In this document: in pieces, positions 1 to 9,175 of the stretch
How the letters are laid out: each line of letters opens with the position of its first letter
Position numbering within the stretch: the first letter of the stretch is position 1
NCBI RefSeq assembly: GCF_025399795.1
Contig: NZ_JAODTZ010000050.1
Coordinates: forward strand, 1 to 64,000
Length of the DNA: 64,000 bases
From: Streptomyces rhizosphaerihabitans
Lineage (GTDB): Bacteria > Actinomycetota > Actinomycetes > Streptomycetales > Streptomycetaceae
Direction: 5' to 3'
Notes under the pieces: generated by a model
Told to the model about the DNA's origin: nothing
Databases searched by the model: none
What the model saw: only the letters and a program-made list of their open reading frames with translations
Made by a program: the position numbers and the translations under genes

Positions 1-1006
1 CGGCCTTGGCCGCCTTCCGCGTGGGCGCCGCGCTCGCGCCGCCCTCGCTGAGCGGATCGACCAGCGTGCCGACCGGCTCGGCGTGCGCCCCCTTCCCGAA
101 ACCCCAGTCGAGCAGCTGGGCCGTCTCCTCGTAGACGCCGCTGCCGCCGCTCTTCGGGTGCATCACCGTGACGAGCAGGGTCCGTCCGTCGCGGGTCGCC
201 GCGCCGGTGAAGGTGTTGCCGGCGTGGCTGGTGTAGCCGTTCTTCACCCCGATCAGGCCGTCGTACGGCCGCACACCCCACGCGCCCGTCAGCAGGCGGT
301 CGGTGTTCTGTATCTGGAAGGTCTTCTTGCCTCCGGCCGGGAAGTCCGCGGTCTTCGTCGAGCAGTAGCCGCGGAAGTCGGCGTCCGCGAGGCCGTGCCG
401 GGCGAAGAGCGTCAGGTCGTACGCGGACGACAGCTGGCCCTTGTGGTCGAAGCCGTCGGGGCTGACCACATGGGTGTCCAGGGCCTGCAGATCCTTCGCC
501 AGGGCCTGCATCTCGGCGATCGTGGCCGCGATGCCGCCGTTCATGTGGCTGAGCACATGCACCGCGTCGTTGCCGGAGCGCAGGAAGACGCCCTGCCACA
601 GCTGCTCGACGGTGTAGGTGATGCCGGGCTTCACGCCGACCATGCTGGAGCCCGAGGGGACGTCGGCCAGGTCGGCGTCGACCACCTTGTACGTCCGGGC
701 CCGCTCGAACTTCTTCAGCACGGTGTCCGCGAAGAGCATCTTCAGGGTGGAGGCGGGCGGGAGACGCAGGTGCGCGTTGTACGAGGCGAGCACCTCGCCG
801 CTGGTGTGGTCCGCGACCAGCCAGGAGCGGGCGGTGAGCCGCTTGGGCAGCCCCGACCCGCCGCCCGCCTGGATCCCGGGGCGGGCCAGTCTCGCACCGC
901 CGATCGTCGTCGTGGCGTACGCGGTCGTGGCCGTCGCGGCGGCCAGGGGTACGGCGGCGGCGAGGCCCAGAGCGGCACGGCGGGAGAGCCCGGAAGAATC
1001 ACGCAT
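1..1006 (-). CDS. D-alanyl-D-alanine carboxypeptidase (peptidase S11), 3' end cut by the window
   Basis: Penicillin-binding DD-carboxypeptidase that trims the terminal D-Ala of peptidoglycan stem peptides outside the membrane. Reading the minus strand from the ATG at 1006 gives a Tat-like signal (SRRAALGLAAAVPLAAA, residues 8-24) and the three active-site motifs of the family: STLK at residues 86-89 (nucleophile Ser86), SGN near residue 143 and KNG near residue 254. The third box is usually KTG; the Asn variant within VKNGYTSHAGNT is, as I recall, frequent in actinobacterial members, so I do not read it as inactivating. The protein runs off the left edge with about 335 residues visible, so a C-terminal extension cannot be judged. 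It is transcribed away from the ABC permease, with 361 nt between the starts. Confidence 0.93.
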   Translation of the reverse strand, partial: MRDSSGLSRRAALGLAAAVPLAAATATTAYATTTIGGARLARPGIQAGGGSGLPKRLTARSWLVADHTSGEVLASYNAHLRLPPASTLKMLFADTVLKKFERARTYKVVDADLADVPSGSSMVGVKPGITYTVEQLWQGVFLRSGNDAVHVLSHMNGGIAATIAEMQALAKDLQALDTHVVSPDGFDHKGQLSSAYDLTLFARHGLADADFRGYCSTKTADFPAGGKKTFQIQNTDRLLTGAWGVRPYDGLIGVKNGYTSHAGNTFTGAATRDGRTLLVTVMHPKSGGSGVYEETAQLLDWGFGKGAHAEPVGTLVDPLSEGGASAAPTRKAAKA

Positions 1007-1367
1007 CCCGGGACCGTACAAAGTCTCTCCGAGAAGATTGACAGCGGGGTGTCAAAGAGAAGGAACGCCGATTCCAAAGTGGGGGCAAAACAGGGCGCGC
1101 GGGCGCGGGCCCGCCCCGTCGGCACCGTCCACCGTCCCACCGGGGATGCGCGTGCGGCGGGCCCGCCGATCTTCACCGCGGGGGCCACTCAACAGGCGTT
1201 TCCTGGCAATGAGCCCTTGAAAACCTGGGAATGGGCTGTCTGACCCAATATTGATTCCGAGGTCCGGATTCTCAGCCTTCACACATCTCTTACTCAGCCC
1301 GGCTCAAAGGTTCCTCCATAGCTTGTGGCCGCGCCCACTGGGGCGCCAAGAACCTTTGAGGAACGGG
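1007..1367. other. Intergenic region between divergent genes
   Basis: This 361-nt stretch separates the carboxypeptidase and ABC permease starts and must hold promoters for both. The half nearer the permease is A/T-richer than its surroundings and contains the nested inverted repeat listed separately. I found no convincing ORF. Long reading frames that cross it on either strand are extensions or shadows of the neighbours. Confidence 0.6.
1303..1364 (+). promoter_or_regulatory. Leader hairpin that can mask the permease Shine-Dalgarno
   Basis: CTCAAAGGTTC (1303-1313) is the exact reverse complement of GAACCTTTGAG (1350-1360). Its loop contains a second hairpin, GCGCCC-ACTG-GGGCGC (1331-1346). 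The 3' arm enters the Shine-Dalgarno GAGG (1358-1361) of the permease start at 1368. An alternative pairing, GTTCCTC (1310-1316) with GAGGAAC (1358-1364), would cover it fully. This is seen directly; a regulatory role is inference, and the palindrome could instead be a DNA operator. Confidence 0.5.
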
Positions 1368-2840
1368 ATGTTTGGCATCTATCTCAAGCGTGAGCTGAGC
1401 CGGCGCAAGAAGGCGGCGCTGGTGATCGCCATGGGTCTGGCGCTCGGAATCGCGCTGGTCATCACCGTCAACTCGGTGTCGGCCGGCATGCAGCAGGCCC
1501 AGGGCAAGGTCCTGAAGTCGCTGTACGGGCTCGGCACGGACATGACGGTCACCAAGGCCCGGACGGCACCGACGAGCAGCTCCTCGGGGCGCCCGAAGTT
1601 CGACTTCGACGCCAAGTCGGACAGCAGCACGACACAGAGCTCGGACCGGGTGATGACCCAGGGCGGACAGTCCCTGAAGTCCTCGCTCGTCACCGAGGTC
1701 GCCGCGCAGAAGGGCGTCGCGAGCGCCGTGGGCGCGCTGAGCCTGAACGTCACCAAGGTCGACGGCTCCTTCACCCAGGGCAAGGCGAAGTCCTCGACGT
1801 CGAACTCCGGCCAGCAGGGCGGACCCGGCGGCCAGAACGGCGGCGGCAGCACCGGCGCGCCGCAGGTGCAGGGCGGCGGCGCCTCCTTCGACGTGAACTC
1901 GTACTCCGTCGCGGGCGTCGACGTGACCCACCAGGACCTCGGCCCGCTGGCCACCTCGAAGATCACCACGGGCAAGACGTTCACGGCCGCGCAGACCTCC
2001 GCGAAGGTCGCGGTGCTCAGCAAGTCGTACGCCAAGCAGAACAAGTACACGGTCGGCAAGACCTTCAAGATCTCCGGCACCAAGTACACGGTCATCGGCA
2101 TCGCGACGCCCGACAGCAGCGAGTCGACCACCGACGTCTACCTGCCGCTGAAGCAGGCCCAGACGCTCGGTGACGCCAAGAACAAGGTCACCACGATCTA
2201 CGTCAAGGCGACCGACTCGAAGCAGATCGCCACGGTCAAGGCGACGATCCAGAAGAACATCTCCGGGACGACGGTCACCACCTCCGCCGACCTCGCGGAC
2301 ACCGTCTCCGGTTCGCTGTCCACCGCCTCGAACCTCGCGACGAGCGTCGGCAAGTGGCTGTCGATCGCGGTCCTGATCGCCGCGTTCCTGGTGGCGGCGC
2401 TGCTCACCTCCTCCGCGGTCTCCCGCCGGGTGCGCGAGTTCGGCACCCTGAAGGCGCTCGGCTGGCCGTCCCGCAAGGTCACCCGGCAGGTCGTCGGCGA
2501 GTCGATCGTGAACGGACTGCTCGGCGGCGTGCTCGGCATCGCCCTCGGTCTCGGCGCGGCCTACACCGTCACCGCGATCAGCCCGAAGCTGACGGCGGAG
2601 CTCGGCTCCACCGGCGGCGGTGGCGGCATGGGGGGCGGCCCCGGCGGCGGCGGGCCCGGTCAGCAGGCGGCCTCCGCGGCCAAGAACACCATCGACATCG
2701 CGCTCACCGCGCCGGTCTCGGTGACCACCATCGCGCTCGCCGCGGGCCTGGCCATCACCGGCGGTCTGATCGCCGGCGCGATGGGCGGCTGGCGCGCCTC
2801 CCGGATGCGCCCTGCGGACGCGCTCCGCAGCGTCTCCTGA
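1368..2840 (+). CDS. ABC transporter permease, FtsX/MacB type
   Basis: Membrane subunit of an ABC exporter paired with the ATPase gene that follows. The start is the ATG at 1368 (MFGIYLKREL), preceded by GAGG at 1358-1361; the open frame begins further upstream without support. The 490-residue protein has the MacB/FtsX layout: one N-terminal membrane segment (about 16-36), a long extracytoplasmic domain (about 40-360) and three C-terminal membrane segments. SRRVREFGTLKALGWPSRKV is the usual cytoplasmic loop after the second membrane segment. Two Gly/Gln-rich stretches (around residues 145-170 and 435-455) lie in extracytoplasmic parts. The substrate is unknown; such pairs export peptides, lipids or antibiotics, or act as mechanotransmission complexes. 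Translation may be controlled by the leader hairpin. Confidence 0.92.
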   Translation: MFGIYLKRELSRRKKAALVIAMGLALGIALVITVNSVSAGMQQAQGKVLKSLYGLGTDMTVTKARTAPTSSSSGRPKFDFDAKSDSSTTQSSDRVMTQGGQSLKSSLVTEVAAQKGVASAVGALSLNVTKVDGSFTQGKAKSSTSNSGQQGGPGGQNGGGSTGAPQVQGGGASFDVNSYSVAGVDVTHQDLGPLATSKITTGKTFTAAQTSAKVAVLSKSYAKQNKYTVGKTFKISGTKYTVIGIATPDSSESTTDVYLPLKQAQTLGDAKNKVTTIYVKATDSKQIATVKATIQKNISGTTVTTSADLADTVSGSLSTASNLATSVGKWLSIAVLIAAFLVAALLTSSAVSRRVREFGTLKALGWPSRKVTRQVVGESIVNGLLGGVLGIALGLGAAYTVTAISPKLTAELGSTGGGGGMGGGPGGGGPGQQAASAAKNTIDIALTAPVSVTTIALAAGLAITGGLIAGAMGGWRASRMRPADALRSVS

Positions 2841-2932
2841 CCCGCCCCTTGGGCCACACCCCCTGAGCCGGGGCGCCGCGTCCACTCCCCCCGGGCCGCG
2901 GCGCCCCCACCCCTTCATCCTCGGAGAACCTC

Positions 2933-3697
<765 letters not shown>

Positions 3698-3987
3698 CCC
3701 CGGGGGCAGCGGCCGGCCCAGGGTCACCGAGCCCGCCGGAGCCCCGGCCGCCGTCGTGCACCTCCGGCACGCGCCTCCTGTACGCCCCTCGCGCCTCCCC
3801 GTACGCCCCACGCGTCCTCCGTACGCCCCCGGGCCGCTCACCGTCCGAGCACGCCGTCGACCTCGGTCGACCGCGCGGCGGTGAGCGGCCCTTGGCGCTC
3901 GCCCCCGCGTTCTCCTCGGCCCGGCGACCGGGCGACCATGCAACCGGGCGGAAGCCGGGACCGGTGCCTCGCCGGTACGGCGGACAG

Positions 3988-4314
3988 TTACGCCTGGCCG
4001 GTCTCGAAGCGGCTGATCCTGCCGCCGTCGTCGACGATGAAGGTCCACTTCGTCTTCATCTCGCCCCAGGTGTCGTTGCTGTACCGCACGCGGAGGGAAC
4101 GCCCGCCGTTGGACTCGTTGTCGACGTCCATGTGACCGCGGGAGGAGAAGATCTCCCGGTCGGTCCAGTCGTCGAGGTCCCGGTCGGAGCCGTCGTCGGA
4201 CATGGTGGCGCCGGGCGCGAGAAGCGCCTCGAAGGCGTTCCGGTCATGGGCGTTCACCGCGGAGACGAAGGCCCGGACGGCCGGGTCGCTGAGCTTCGCT
4301 ACCTGAATCGTCAT
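3988..4314 (-). CDS. NTF2/SnoaL-like small protein
   Basis: A 108-residue protein with the look of a nuclear-transport-factor-2/SnoaL-like fold: an N-terminal helix with AVRAFVSAVNAHDRNAFEALLAPGATMSDDG, then beta strands (VRYSNDTWGEMKTKWTFIVDDGGRISRFETGQ). Members are small enzymes or ligand binders acting on diverse substrates, so no reaction can be named. I chose the ATG at 4314 (MTIQVAKLSD) because the family begins here; a longer frame exists upstream, and neither has a strong ribosome site. It is divergent from doxX, with about 130 nt between the starts. The 290 nt separating it from the ABC operon hold repeated CGTACGCCCC units but no gene I can support. Confidence 0.7.
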   Translation of the reverse strand: MTIQVAKLSDPAVRAFVSAVNAHDRNAFEALLAPGATMSDDGSDRDLDDWTDREIFSSRGHMDVDNESNGGRSLRVRYSNDTWGEMKTKWTFIVDDGGRISRFETGQA

Positions 4315-4446
4315 GGCAGCCAGAGTCACACCGGTCCCGGGCGGCCGCCACCCGAACGGCTGCGCGGGCACGCCGGGTCCGTCCGATCGGTGCGACGGTG
4401 GTCACCCGGGAGGGAACCGTTGCCGCTGCCTGCACTGGGAGTCACC

Positions 4447-4992
4447 GTGACCTGTATCGACCGGCGTGATCTGGGACTGCTGCTGCTCCGTCTGAGCACG
4501 GGCGGCGTACTGGCCGCGCACGGAGCACAGAAGCTGTTCGGCTGGTTCGGCGGAGGCGGCATCGAAGGCACCGGGGCGGCCATGGAGGCCATGGGCTACT
4601 CGCCCGGGAAGGCGAGCGCCAAGGCGGCGGGCCTCGCGGAGGCGGGCGGTGGCACCCTGCTGGCGCTGGGGCTCGCCACACCCGCGGCCGGCGCCGCGGC
4701 GGCCGGCGCGATGGCGGGCGCGGCGGCGGTGCACGTACCGAACGGGTTCTTCGCAATGAACGGCGGCTACGAGTACACGGCGTCGCTCGGCCTGGCGGCG
4801 GCAGGCCTGGCCGTGACGGGTCCGGGCCGGCTGTCCCTCGACCATCTGATGGGACATGCGGTGAACCGCGGCTGGATGGTGCCGATCGCCCTCGGTACGA
4901 CGGCGGCGGTCACCGCGGTCGTCGTGGGCGCCCGGAACAAGCGGGTACGCAAGGCGCGGGAGGGCGAACAGGAAACCCTGTTCGACGAGTAG
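4447..4992 (+). CDS. DoxX family membrane protein
   Basis: A 181-residue integral membrane protein of the DoxX family. The diagnostic N-terminal segment (LLLLRLSTGGVLAAHGAQKLFGWFGGGGIEGT) is followed by three further hydrophobic segments and a basic cytoplasmic tail (NKRVRKAREGEQE). DoxX proteins occur with thiol-redox and quinone-linked functions, but this subgroup has no settled reaction. The start is the GTG at 4447, six bases after GGGAG. The open frame extends almost 1 kb upstream, but that part has shadow composition and overlaps the ABC ATPase and the opposite-strand NTF2 gene. Confidence 0.85.
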   Translation: MTCIDRRDLGLLLLRLSTGGVLAAHGAQKLFGWFGGGGIEGTGAAMEAMGYSPGKASAKAAGLAEAGGGTLLALGLATPAAGAAAAGAMAGAAAVHVPNGFFAMNGGYEYTASLGLAAAGLAVTGPGRLSLDHLMGHAVNRGWMVPIALGTTAAVTAVVVGARNKRVRKAREGEQETLFDE

Positions 4993-5027
4993 GAGTCGGC
5001 CCTCCTGACGCGGGGGAGGCTGGCCCC

Positions 5028-5603
5028 ATGGCTGATCACGCCGCGGATGACCCGGCCGAGCACACCGACGCCGACACGGCGGGGCGTACCGCCGACGCCG
5101 ACATCGCGATGTCTGCCGCCGACGACCCGGCCGGGCGCACGGCCGACACCCCGGTCGGGCCCGCCGCCGACACCACGGTCGAACGCGCCGCCGACACCCC
5201 GGTCGAACGCGCCGCCGACACCCCGGTCGAGCGCGCCGCCGACGAAGACGTCGAAGACGTCTGGGACACGATCGACCGTCTGCACGCCTGGCTGGACGCC
5301 AACCGGGCGCACGGTGGCCGGGAGGGCCTGCTGCTGCGCGTGCTGAAGCTGTCGGAGGAGGTCGGCGAGGTCGCCCAGGCGGTGATCGGCGCGACGGGCC
5401 AGAACCCGCGCAAGGGCGTGAGCCACACCTGGGACGACGTCCGGTCGGAGCTGTGCGACGTCATGATCACGGCGATGGTGGCGCTGCGCACGCTCGCGCC
5501 GGACGCGCGCGAGGTCTTCGCCGCCCATCTGGCGTCGGTCGCCGACCGTTCGCTCGGCGCGGCCCCGACTCCTCCGACTCCTCCGACTCCCCCAACTCCC
5601 TGA
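5028..5603 (+). CDS. MazG-like nucleotide pyrophosphohydrolase with low-complexity N terminus
   Basis: The C-terminal half (residues about 80-175) is a MazG-like domain. LLLRVLKLSEEVGEVAQAVIG carries the ExxEV metal-binding pattern, and SELCDVMITAMVALRTL supplies the second acidic motif (E..CD). Family members hydrolyse non-canonical or signalling NTPs to NMP and PPi. The first 75 residues are an Ala/Asp/Thr-rich segment containing near-identical ADTPVERA repeats, and the C terminus is PTPPTPPTPPTP. Both tails are probably disordered. The ATG at 5028 follows the DoxX stop by 35 nt, so the two may be co-transcribed. The repeat number is a likely site of strain variation. Confidence 0.82.
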   Translation: MADHAADDPAEHTDADTAGRTADADIAMSAADDPAGRTADTPVGPAADTTVERAADTPVERAADTPVERAADEDVEDVWDTIDRLHAWLDANRAHGGREGLLLRVLKLSEEVGEVAQAVIGATGQNPRKGVSHTWDDVRSELCDVMITAMVALRTLAPDAREVFAAHLASVADRSLGAAPTPPTPPTPPTP

Positions 5604-5746
5604 CGAGAAAAGGGAATCGTCGGACCGGTTCGGCACCCTGCCTGCGGTGACCGGAAGTGTTCACTCCACGGACGCGTGCGCGCGGTGTGGAGTTGGCGAT
5701 CACAGCTCAGCCTTCTCGTCGACGCAGAGCCGACGAAAGGGTCCCC

Positions 5747-7141
5747 GTGCAGGACTACGTTTTCTCCACAGGCCGCAGGACAGTCGCCATGATCGGTGGC
5801 GTGCTGACTCTCACGGCCGTGGGTCTGGGAAGCCAGGCGCAGGCGGCGAGTTACGGCACGCCGAGCCTTTCGCTGTCGGCCACGTATCTGTCGGGCGCGG
5901 TGGGCGCGACCGCCGATCCGGCCGTGAACGTGACCGTCGCGCAGAGCGGGGCCGACGCCGGCGCGCTCACCGTCACGGTCACCAAGAGCAGCAAGACCGC
6001 GGTGGCGACCACGGCGGACGTCAGCGTCACCGGCACGGGCGCCACCCGCAAGGTCGTCGTCGCCGCACGCGGCGAGGGCTACACCGACCTCACCGTGAAG
6101 GTGACCGGGGTCGACGGCCAGACGGCCACCAAGACGCTGCACTACGCCGCGTCGGCCGCCGTCCAACTCGCCTCCGACAGCCGGTACTTCACGGGATCAA
6201 GTGACGCCTCGGCGGCCGTCGACGCGGGCGGCGGCTACACGGTCGTCGCGGACGACGAGTCCAACGTCCTGCGTCTGTACGACCGTTCGGTGTCGGGCGC
6301 TCCGATCAAGACCTGGGACTTCTCCTCGAACATCGGTGCCTCCAAGGAGATCGACATCGAGGCCGCCACCCGGGTCGGCAACACGATCTACTGGACGGGC
6401 TCGCTCGGCAACAACAAGGACGGCGAGTACAAGGCGGACCGCAACACGGTCTTCACCACGACGGTGACAGGCTCCGGTGCCTCGACCGCCCTGACGTACG
6501 GCCGTTCGTACAAGAAGCTGCGGGACAACCTCGTCGCCTGGGACAAGGCGAACAACAACCGCTACGGCTTCGCGGCGGGCACCGCGGACGGCCAGATTCC
6601 CAAGGAGATCGACGGATTCAACGTGGAGGGCCTGGAGTTCGCTCCGGGCTCGACGACCACGGCCTACGTCGGCTTCCGCGCCCCGCTCGCCCCCGCGGTG
6701 CCCGGCGGCAAGGCCCTCATCGTGCCGGTCACCAACTTCGACAAGGTGCTGAGCAGCGGCGCGTCGGCCGCCTTCGGCACTCCGATCGAGCTCGACCTCG
6801 GCGGTCTGGCGATCCGCGACATCCGCAAGAACGCCTCGAACCAGTACCTGATCGTGGCCGGCTCCTGGGCCGCCGACGACAACTCGGACCCGTACGCCCT
6901 CTACTCCTGGGACGGCGACCCGGCGCACGCGCCGGTCAAGCGCCTGGACCTGCCCACTTCGGACCCCGGCGGCTGGGAGGCGATCGTCGACGTCCCCGAC
7001 CTCACCGTGTCCGGCGCCCGCGCCCAGCTGATCACCGACGACGGTTCCGCCGACCTGTACGGCGACGGCACGGAGGCCAAGGACCTCACCCACGCCGAGT
7101 GGAAGAAGTCCCGCGCCACCTGGTTCACGGTCACGAACTGA
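5747..7141 (+). CDS. Secreted DUF3616-like protein
   Basis: A 464-residue exported protein. The preferred start is the GTG at 5747 (VQDYVFSTGRRTVAMIGG), with GAAAGG about eight bases upstream. It gives a signal peptide with an RR pair, a hydrophobic core and an AQAA cleavage region. Residues about 35-155 look like an Ig-like beta domain. The rest (DASAAVDAGGGYTVVADDESNVLRLYDR, EIDIEAATRVGNTIYWTGSLGN, GFNVEGLEFAPGS) resembles the DUF3616 beta-propeller family. No catalytic residues can be assigned. It ends 150 nt before the convergent DUF6119 gene, with the 14-bp tandem array between. This is the last clearly non-defence gene on the left of the island. Confidence 0.75.
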   Translation: MQDYVFSTGRRTVAMIGGVLTLTAVGLGSQAQAASYGTPSLSLSATYLSGAVGATADPAVNVTVAQSGADAGALTVTVTKSSKTAVATTADVSVTGTGATRKVVVAARGEGYTDLTVKVTGVDGQTATKTLHYAASAAVQLASDSRYFTGSSDASAAVDAGGGYTVVADDESNVLRLYDRSVSGAPIKTWDFSSNIGASKEIDIEAATRVGNTIYWTGSLGNNKDGEYKADRNTVFTTTVTGSGASTALTYGRSYKKLRDNLVAWDKANNNRYGFAAGTADGQIPKEIDGFNVEGLEFAPGSTTTAYVGFRAPLAPAVPGGKALIVPVTNFDKVLSSGASAAFGTPIELDLGGLAIRDIRKNASNQYLIVAGSWAADDNSDPYALYSWDGDPAHAPVKRLDLPTSDPGGWEAIVDVPDLTVSGARAQLITDDGSADLYGDGTEAKDLTHAEWKKSRATWFTVTN

Positions 7142-7228
7142 GGCTGCGGGACCGAGGGCACCCGAGGAAAACGGCTGCCGCCCGTATCCTGACCCGGGCC
7201 CGCACCGGCCGCCCGCATCCTGACCGAC

Positions 7229-7284
7229 GGCCGGGTGCGGGCGGCCGGGTGCGGGCGGCCGGGTGCGGGCGGCCGGGTGCGGGC
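7229..7284. repeat. Tandem array of four 14-bp units
   Basis: Four identical copies of GGCCGGGTGCGGGC run head to tail between two convergent genes. A related complementary stretch (about 7198-7218) lies just upstream, so the transcript could fold into long G/C-rich hairpins. A terminator or variable-number repeat is possible; neither is shown by sequence alone. Confidence 0.8.
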
Positions 7285-7291
7285 GGGCCCG

Positions 7292-8986
7292 CTACGCGGC
7301 CAGGTGGCGGATTCCCGCCCGGCTCGGAGTCACCGTCGCAGCCTCGATCCCGGTGACCTCGACTGCGACGCCCCACGCCTCAAGGTTCTTGGCCGTCTGC
7401 ACGAGGGTGACCTGGGAGAAGGGGAACAGCGTGTCGGCGGTGAGGTCGGTTCCGTTCTTCAGCATGATCGCGAAGACGACCCTCGACGGCCGGAAACCCT
7501 CCGGCAGGGCCCGGCCGGGCCGGGCCGTGGCCACCTTTCGGGCGAACCCGTCCATGGCCTCCGGCGAGTGCAGCAGGGTCTGAACGGCGACCACGGCCTG
7601 GCCGAACAGATGGCTCAGCGCATCTGAGCCCTTGGCCCGCTTCACCATGACCAGGACGTCGTCCGGGCTCAGCAGATCGCAGATCTCCACGCCGTTGCCC
7701 CGGTGCAGCGCCGTCCGGACGTTGTCACGGTCGAAGCAGACGTACCCGGGCCGCAGGTCGGGCACCGACTCGTTGTACCTCCGCTCCGTGTCCCCGAGCA
7801 CCCAGGCCGGAAGGTCGACCGACGGCGTGCCGGTGATGAGCCTCTCGACCTGCGAACGGATCGCCTCCAGGTACGCCTCGCCGATCTCGTACCACTGCCC
7901 GTCCAGCAGGAAGAAACGGCGGGCGCCGAGCGCCACCTCCGCTTCGATCCAGCGCAGCACGTACGACGTCCAGATGACGTCGTCCTTCGCTGCCCGGGTG
8001 TGCGAGTAGAGGGTGACCGCGCCGTCCCGGAGCGCGGCGAAGCGCGTTCCGGGCCTCTGCACGCGGGCCCGGTTGAGGACGTACTCCAGGCTGAAGTCGT
8101 CGGTGAGGTACGCCTCCGTGCTGTGCACCTTGGTGGCGAACGCCTGGGCGGCCGCGTAGTCGTCCCAGTGGTCGGAGGGGACGGCGACCGCGATACGTCC
8201 GTCCGGCTGCTCGCCGAGCATGTCGTCGAGCCGCTTCTCCAGCCGCGTGACGAGGTCGTCGTCCTTGATCGGGACGATGTGCTCGACGAATTCCAGTGCC
8301 GGGCTCGGGACCTCGTCCCGGAGGACACGGGCGATGGCCCGGATGTCCGCGACCAGGTCCGCGGCGTCGACGCCGAGCCGCATCCGCAGCCCTGTACCGC
8401 CCTCGACGCTGGAGATCTTCGTACGGTTGTCCTGACCGATCGTGAGCTGCATCCCGTCCAGTTGGCCGCCCAGCCGACGCACGATCTGCGCGTGCTCCTG
8501 GACACCCAGGCTCCAGACCGGAGTGCCGCCGGGCACGAGGGTGATGTCGGTCCGTCCGCCGCCCGGCGTATGGGAGACCAGGTCGCGGATCTGGGCGGGG
8601 TCCACCCTGCGGATCACGAAACTCAGTCCGAACCGCCGGTCCTTGACGCGATCGGGCACCAGGCGGAATCCCTGGTCGTAGCCGATGGCGTACACCTCGC
8701 CGTCGACCGCGAGCATCAGCAGCCCGGCCGACCGGTTCACCGGCCGCGACACCTCGCACCCGGTCGTGCGGTTGATCTCGCCGCACCAACTCGCGACCGA
8801 CTGCTCGAAGCTGCCCGTGACCAGCAGTGCCGGAACTCCCAGCCGCTCCTCCGGGAAGTGCAGTTCCGCGTCGACGGCTTCGAGCCGCTCGGGGGCAAGA
8901 ACGTCGAACATCGCGTCGACCGTGGGAGCGACGCCCGTGAGCCGGTACAGGGTGCGCTTGGAGGTACTGGAGGTCCTGGTTGCCAT
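7292..8986 (-). CDS. DUF6119 (TIGR04141) family protein
   Basis: A 564-residue cytoplasmic protein with no signal or membrane segment. The N terminus (KRTLYRLTGVAPTVDAMFDVL) and the later pattern (YNESVPDLRPGYVCFDRDNV, EICDLLSPDDVLVMVKRAKGSDALSHLFGQAVVAVQTLL, VVFAIMLKN) match my recollection of the sporadically distributed TIGR04141/DUF6119 family. That family is often found beside restriction-modification genes, and its biochemical role is not established. The start is the ATG at 8986. It is divergent from the methylase/type I operon across 189 nt holding face-to-face promoter-like sequences. That arrangement suggests it is part of, or co-controlled with, the defence locus. I see no conserved nuclease or ATPase motif to assign an activity. 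Confidence 0.75.
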   Translation of the reverse strand: MATRTSSTSKRTLYRLTGVAPTVDAMFDVLAPERLEAVDAELHFPEERLGVPALLVTGSFEQSVASWCGEINRTTGCEVSRPVNRSAGLLMLAVDGEVYAIGYDQGFRLVPDRVKDRRFGLSFVIRRVDPAQIRDLVSHTPGGGRTDITLVPGGTPVWSLGVQEHAQIVRRLGGQLDGMQLTIGQDNRTKISSVEGGTGLRMRLGVDAADLVADIRAIARVLRDEVPSPALEFVEHIVPIKDDDLVTRLEKRLDDMLGEQPDGRIAVAVPSDHWDDYAAAQAFATKVHSTEAYLTDDFSLEYVLNRARVQRPGTRFAALRDGAVTLYSHTRAAKDDVIWTSYVLRWIEAEVALGARRFFLLDGQWYEIGEAYLEAIRSQVERLITGTPSVDLPAWVLGDTERRYNESVPDLRPGYVCFDRDNVRTALHRGNGVEICDLLSPDDVLVMVKRAKGSDALSHLFGQAVVAVQTLLHSPEAMDGFARKVATARPGRALPEGFRPSRVVFAIMLKNGTDLTADTLFPFSQVTLVQTAKNLEAWGVAVEVTGIEAATVTPSRAGIRHLAA

Positions 8987-9070
8987 GGCGCCGCTCCGTC
9001 CAAAGGTGTTGCGGGCAGGGGGAGGCCTGGGAGCCCCGGGGAAGCCGGGAGGCCGAGTGAAAGCACACCC

Positions 9071-9099
9071 AGTAGAGCGTCAACTGAAAGCACTGTCAA
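9071..9099 (-). promoter_or_regulatory. Predicted promoter of the DUF6119 gene
   Basis: On the minus strand TTGACA (9099-9094) and TCTACT (9076-9071) are separated by 17 bp, a good match to a housekeeping promoter, placing transcription about 80 nt before the ATG at 8986. Prediction from sequence only. Confidence 0.5.
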
Positions 9100-9103
9100 A
9101 TAG

Positions 9104-9132
9104 TTCACAGCAGTGGGATGCCGGTATAGAGT
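9104..9132 (+). promoter_or_regulatory. Predicted promoter of the restriction-modification operon
   Basis: TTCACA (9104-9109) and TAGAGT (9127-9132), also readable as TATAGA at 9125, are 17 bp apart, upstream of the methylase ATG at 9176. It lies back to back with the DUF6119 promoter, so one regulator could reach both. Prediction from sequence only. Confidence 0.45.
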
Positions 9133-9175
9133 GGGGTAGTCCAGCCCGCCCGCCCTACGTCACCGGCAGGAGCCC

